Assembly (NCBI GenBank): GCA_017644045.1
Contig: JAEPMI010000002.1
Span: forward strand, 515,024 to 579,023
Reading direction: 5' to 3'
Length of the DNA: 64,000 nt
Source of the DNA: Deltaproteobacteria bacterium
GTDB lineage: Bacteria > Myxococcota_A > Polyangia > Polyangiales > Houyiibacteriaceae
Below are positions 60,809 through 64,000 of the stretch, one piece after another; position 1 is the first letter of the stretch; each line of letters begins with the position of its first letter. The translations under genes were made by a program, and so were the position numbers. The notes beneath the pieces are model-generated. The model saw only the letters and a list, made by a program, of their open reading frames with translations. It had not been told where the DNA came from and made no database searches.

Positions 60809-63367
60809 TCAGCGCAGCCGAGCGGCCGCGGTCGCGTTGTCCGGGTCGACCTCGAGGGCCCGTTCCCAGGCCTGTCGCGCGGGGCCGCGCTTCCCCGCGG
60901 CGGCGAGGACGTCGCCGAGCAGGATGTGATAGGAGGCGCGGCGTCGGCGAAGGCGAACCGCCTCTCGCGCCCATGCCTCTGCCAGCGGGTGCTCGCCGGC
61001 CTCCGAGTAGTACTCGGCGATGGAGGCCACCGCGTGGGGGTTGCCGCGGTCGGCATGAGCGGAAGCGGCGAGATAGCGAAGGCGTGCGTCGCCGGTCTGC
61101 TCCCCCGCGAGGTCGCGGAGCGCCTCGGAGCGCTCGCGGTCGTGGCCGTTTTCGCGGGCGTCGGGGAGGAAGGGGACGGGGACCGGCGGGAGTGTGGCGA
61201 GGGAGGGGAGCTCTTCTGACTCCGGCTCCGACTCCGACTCCGAGTCCGACCCCGACTCCGACTCCGACTCCGACTCTGACTCCGAGTCCGGCTCCGGGTC
61301 CGACCCCGACTCCGACTCTGACTCCGGGTCCGACTCTGACTCCGGGTCCGACCCCGACTCTGACTCCGACTCCGAGTCGGTCTCCGACTGCGCCTCTGGA
61401 GGCTGGGTCTCCGTCTCTGGCTCGGGGTCGTCGATCGAGGTCGGCAGCGTCGCGGGATCCACCGGCAGCTGGGTTGCCGTGGGTTCCGGGGCCTGACGGA
61501 TGAAGATCCACGCGATCACACCGGCGGCCACGAGGATCAGCGTGGCGGGCAGGAGGATGCGCGCGGCGAAGCTCGAGCGGTCCTCCTCGGGCGCGGGCGG
61601 AATCGAGGGAGGCGGCGCCAGGCCAGGCTGGCTCGATGAGGGCGCGCTCAGCGAGGGGTCGGGCGTGAGCCGCGGTGCCTTCGGCGGTGGGCTGTCGGCG
61701 TCCCCGGGTTTCGGAAACGTCCCGAGGGCTGCGTCCGCCGACTCGGCGGCCTTCTGCAGGGAGTCCTGCATTGTCGGCTCGTCCTCGCCCTGAAAGGGCA
61801 CGTGCTCGGCGGCCTGCGGCTTGGGCTCGCCAGGCGACGCTGGTGGTGGCGCGAAGCCCGCGGCCGAGGGCTGTGCAGGGGCAGGCTCCGCCTTCGGGGG
61901 CTCCGACCGAGCGGGCGGCGGACGGCTCGGCATCCCGAGCAACGTCGCCTTGGGCTTCGCCCGTTTGGGCGGCGCCAGAGCGGGGCTCGGCGGGGCGACC
62001 TGCGGGGTCTTCGCCAGCTCCGCCTTTCGGGGCGGCGGCTTCGGAGGTGGCGAGACATCGGGCCCCTCGCCCTTGCCGGGACGGCTCGGCGCCTTGGGGG
62101 CGAGCTTCTTCGGAGCGCGAGGCTTCCACTCCGGGACGCCCTTCGCCACGGCGGGTGCGCGCGGTGGCGGCTCGGGGATCTTCGGCTTCGGCGAAGGGCG
62201 TGGATCGATGGGAGGCTTGGGTGCCCCACCCTTGATGCGACGGGGCATCCGGAGCGCGCCCGACGGCGGCGGCCCCTTCGGCTTCGGCGGTGCGATCGGC
62301 GCCTTGCCGCCGAGCGCGCGAGCACGGCGGGTCGTATCCGGTCCAGGCGCCTCTTCCTCCTCGCGGGTCGCGTCCTCGAGCAACTTGGGGGGCGGAATGG
62401 ACGGCATCGTCCGGTCGTCCGACCCATCCTCGTCGAAGATCGAGGGGTACTTGTCGGTGTAGTCGGCGAGGTCGACCTGGCGGGTCACCTCGTCGTGCTT
62501 CGGTCCGTCATCGTCCGACGCCGTCTCCTTCGCGAGATCGCTGAGGTCCCGGTGCACCGTCGAGAGAGCGTCCGCGTCCAGCGCCTGGAACTGGTTGGTC
62601 TCCGCGCTCGCCAGGAGGTCGACCGCCTTGGCGATGGCCTCCGGCAACGGCGTCACCAGGTTCGACATCGCCGCCGCGCTCCGCTGCTCCACCTTGCCGT
62701 CGCCGTCGTCGAGCTCGATGAAGCGTGCGAGGGCGGGGAGACCGTCGAGGCGGTCGCCCCCGGCTTGGTACGAGCGCGCGGAGACCACCTGGTCCCCCGA
62801 CACCTCGATGGAGCAGCTGTGGCTCGGGGTGCGAACCTGCAGCCGGAGAACCCCGCTCGCTTCGGAGGCGGCGAGCGCGCGAAGCGCTCGCACCGGCCCG
62901 AGCTCTCCGAGGTCCACCTCGAAGCGCGTCAGATCACTCGAAGCCCGGGTCAGCGCCCGCTCGGGCGCCAGCGCCGGAGCGATGCGCTCGCCGAGCGCCG
63001 CGAGGCGATGACCGAAGAGACCGTCCGGCGGGGTGTCGGCGTGCGTGGGCTTTCCCTTCGGGAAGACCTCCCGCTGGCGGAACGCGAGCACCCGCGCGAA
63101 GCGGAGGCGAGGGTTGGCCATCAACGCGGCCCGAAGCGGATCGATGTCCCGGACCGACTCCTCGACCAGTACGACCTCCGGGTCGATGGAGCCGACGAGA
63201 TCGACACCGCGACCGGCCGCACCCACCAGACCGACCTCGGCGCCCAGCTCCCGCAGCGCGCCCGCCAACGCATCCGCGACCGGAAGATCGTCGTCCACGA
63301 TCAGCAGGCGCGCACCGTGGAAGATCTTCGCCGCTTCGTCTCTGCCCTGGCCCGGTGAAACCCACAT
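60809..63367 (-). CDS. Membrane protein: degenerate receiver, Pro-rich linker, TM helix, Ser-Asp/Glu repeat, TPR
   Basis: An 852-residue mosaic. Residues 15-110 form a receiver ([21 protein letters not shown]) in which the phospho-Asp position reads LVEES, so Glu replaces Asp. Residues 155-290 resemble a DUF4388-like signalling domain ([20 protein letters not shown]). A 300-residue Pro/Lys/Ala-rich region is probably disordered, then one membrane helix ([21 protein letters not shown], about 615-636), a Ser-Glu/Ser-Asp repeat tract and a C-terminal TPR block ([44 protein letters not shown]). The layout suggests a trans-envelope adaptor. The repeat tract encodes the third copy of the window's hexanucleotide array. 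Confidence 0.75.
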   Translation of the reverse strand: MWVSPGQGRDEAAKIFHGARLLIVDDDLPVADALAGALRELGAEVGLVGAAGRGVDLVGSIDPEVVLVEESVRDIDPLRAALMANPRLRFARVLAFRQREVFPKGKPTHADTPPDGLFGHRLAALGERIAPALAPERALTRASSDLTRFEVDLGELGPVRALRALAASEASGVLRLQVRTPSHSCSIEVSGDQVVSARSYQAGGDRLDGLPALARFIELDDGDGKVEQRSAAAMSNLVTPLPEAIAKAVDLLASAETNQFQALDADALSTVHRDLSDLAKETASDDDGPKHDEVTRQVDLADYTDKYPSIFDEDGSDDRTMPSIPPPKLLEDATREEEEAPGPDTTRRARALGGKAPIAPPKPKGPPPSGALRMPRRIKGGAPKPPIDPRPSPKPKIPEPPPRAPAVAKGVPEWKPRAPKKLAPKAPSRPGKGEGPDVSPPPKPPPRKAELAKTPQVAPPSPALAPPKRAKPKATLLGMPSRPPPARSEPPKAEPAPAQPSAAGFAPPPASPGEPKPQAAEHVPFQGEDEPTMQDSLQKAAESADAALGTFPKPGDADSPPPKAPRLTPDPSLSAPSSSQPGLAPPPSIPPAPEEDRSSFAARILLPATLILVAAGVIAWIFIRQAPEPTATQLPVDPATLPTSIDDPEPETETQPPEAQSETDSESESESGSDPESESDPESESESGSDPEPDSESESESESESGSDSESESEPESEELPSLATLPPVPVPFLPDARENGHDRERSEALRDLAGEQTGDARLRYLAASAHADRGNPHAVASIAEYYSEAGEHPLAEAWAREAVRLRRRRASYHILLGDVLAAAGKRGPARQAWERALEVDPDNATAAARLR
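61217..61388. repeat. Hexanucleotide repeat in coding sequence (Ser-Glu/Ser-Asp tract)
   Basis: About 28 imperfect units of TCCGAC / TCCGAG on the plus strand. The minus-strand gene reads them as GAGTCG/GACTCG/GGGTCG, giving alternating Ser with Glu, Asp or Gly. Same unit as in the spacer at 14446-14641 but used in the other sense from 54341-54405. Confidence 0.85.
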
Positions 63368-63486
63368 AGGAACGCGATGCGCCCGCGGCGCGAAGGGGAC
63401 CTTCGCACATCGACGTGAGAGCTGTCGATGTGACGTTTCGACTCGCGCGCATGCGACGAGCCCCGAGGGCGGCTATGAAGGGCTCC

Positions 63487-64000
63487 ATGCGACAGGGGGG
63501 CGGTCGTTCGAGGGCGATGGGCCCGTCTACGGGGCTCGCCGTGGTGCTCCTGCTGGTCTCCTGCGAGGGGGAGCCGACGCTGGAGAGCCGGCACCGGATC
63601 GACGGCGCCACCGCATTCCTGGACGCGCCCTTCCCGGCGGCCCATCGCGAGGACGACGGGTCGATCGCGATGGCGGGCTTCCCCAACGAGCGCGAGTCCG
63701 ACGCGATCGCGCAGCTCATCACCCTCTTGGGGGAGAGCCGACAGGGGTTCGCGCCGAACGGGGCAGTGTTCCTGCCCTTCGACGGCGCGCTGGACCTCAC
63801 CACGCTTCCCGACGTCGACGGGTCCACGATGGCCGAGAGCAGCGTGGTGATGGTCGACATCGATCCGAGCTCCCCCGACCGCGGGCGACGGATTCCGCTC
63901 GAGGTGAAGCAGACCGACGCGACCCAGACCTACGCGCCCGAGCACACGCTGGTCGCCCTGCCCTTCGCGGGGGTCACCCCTCGCGCCGAGACGCTCCACG
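63487..64000 (+). CDS. Lipoprotein, N-terminal part (runs off the window)
   Basis: An open frame of 171 codons with no stop before the edge. STGLAVVLLLVSCEGEP carries a signal and lipobox LVSC. The mature part (FLPFDGALDLTTLPDVDGS, MVDIDPSSPDRGRRIPLEV, TYAPEHTLVALPFAG) resembles the beta-rich N-terminal module of large myxobacterial exported hydrolases, but with only this fragment the family cannot be named. TATGAA lies 7 bases before the ATG. An alternative start is ATG at 63517. The 119-base gap before it holds no other gene. Confidence 0.7.
   Translation, partial: MRQGGGRSRAMGPSTGLAVVLLLVSCEGEPTLESRHRIDGATAFLDAPFPAAHREDDGSIAMAGFPNERESDAIAQLITLLGESRQGFAPNGAVFLPFDGALDLTTLPDVDGSTMAESSVVMVDIDPSSPDRGRRIPLEVKQTDATQTYAPEHTLVALPFAGVTPRAETLH

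Overview
This 64 kb window is very GC-rich, densely coded bacterial DNA without rRNA, tRNA, CRISPR or recognisable insertion sequences. The content suggests a member of the Myxococcota (Polyangia / Sandaracinus-like is my inference). Supporting features are many lipoproteins with Asp/Ala/Gly-rich linkers, Hanks-type kinases with PEGA domains, a sigma-54 activator among many two-component proteins, and a retron of the myxobacterial kind. 54 protein genes are called, two of them cut by the window edges.

Layout. 0-12.5 kb: an exported protein (cut), a PQQ-type beta-propeller, a NUDIX hydrolase and Cys-rich lipoprotein pair, a retron (reverse transcriptase plus msr-msd RNA) divergent from an unknown propeller-like protein, a fused peptide-ABC ATPase, an OPA-type transporter, a degenerate HAD protein and a degenerate receiver. 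12.5-17.7 kb: an S55-type protease, a hexanucleotide-repeat spacer, an exported propeller protein, and a lipoprotein with a strong terminator. 17.7-29.6 kb: a signalling island. It holds two kinases on the minus strand (one a hybrid with Hpt), a divergent sigma-54 activator, then a gene chain behind a -24/-12 promoter (Hpt-receiver-GGDEF, CheY-like receiver, GAF-PAS kinase, Ser/Thr kinase fused to a receiver), then a PEGA-domain Ser/Thr kinase.

29.6-31.7 kb: an M14 carboxypeptidase with a DUF4336 protein. 31.7-38.1 kb: a probable zinc-uptake (Zur-type) regulon with a TonB receptor carrying its own TonB-like domain, two lipoproteins, a Fur-family repressor, a MerC-family protein and a DUF1826 protein, with four copies of a shared dyad operator. 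38.1-42 kb: ftsB-like, hrcA, grpE, dnaK. 42-46.2 kb: a DPH6-like ATPase, a CheY-like receiver, a membrane protein and a GAF-GGDEF cyclase. 46.3-54 kb: mixed accessory genes (tyrosinase, acetyltransferase, crotonase, lipoproteins). 53.9-57.7 kb: an envelope cluster (TonB-C-like lipoprotein, L,D-transpeptidase, esterase). 57.7-60.1 kb: a TetR/flavin-monooxygenase operon and a Cys-poor L32/L36 ribosomal pair. 60.1-64 kb: a small vWA-like protein, a receiver-TPR membrane protein and a lipoprotein running off the end.

Most notable: (1) the retron, where RT and RNA elements (a1/a2 stem, branch AGC, msr hairpins, msd hairpin) can all be read but no known effector is visible; (2) the sigma-54-linked phosphorelay / c-di-GMP / Ser-Thr kinase island; (3) the operator-defined zinc regulon; (4) a recurring promoter layout placing a TANNNT -10 box 6-7 bases before the start codon of at least 14 genes, suggesting frequent leaderless transcription; (5) one hexanucleotide DNA repeat found in a spacer and, in opposite senses, inside two genes. 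All calls come from reading the sequence; no database search was run.
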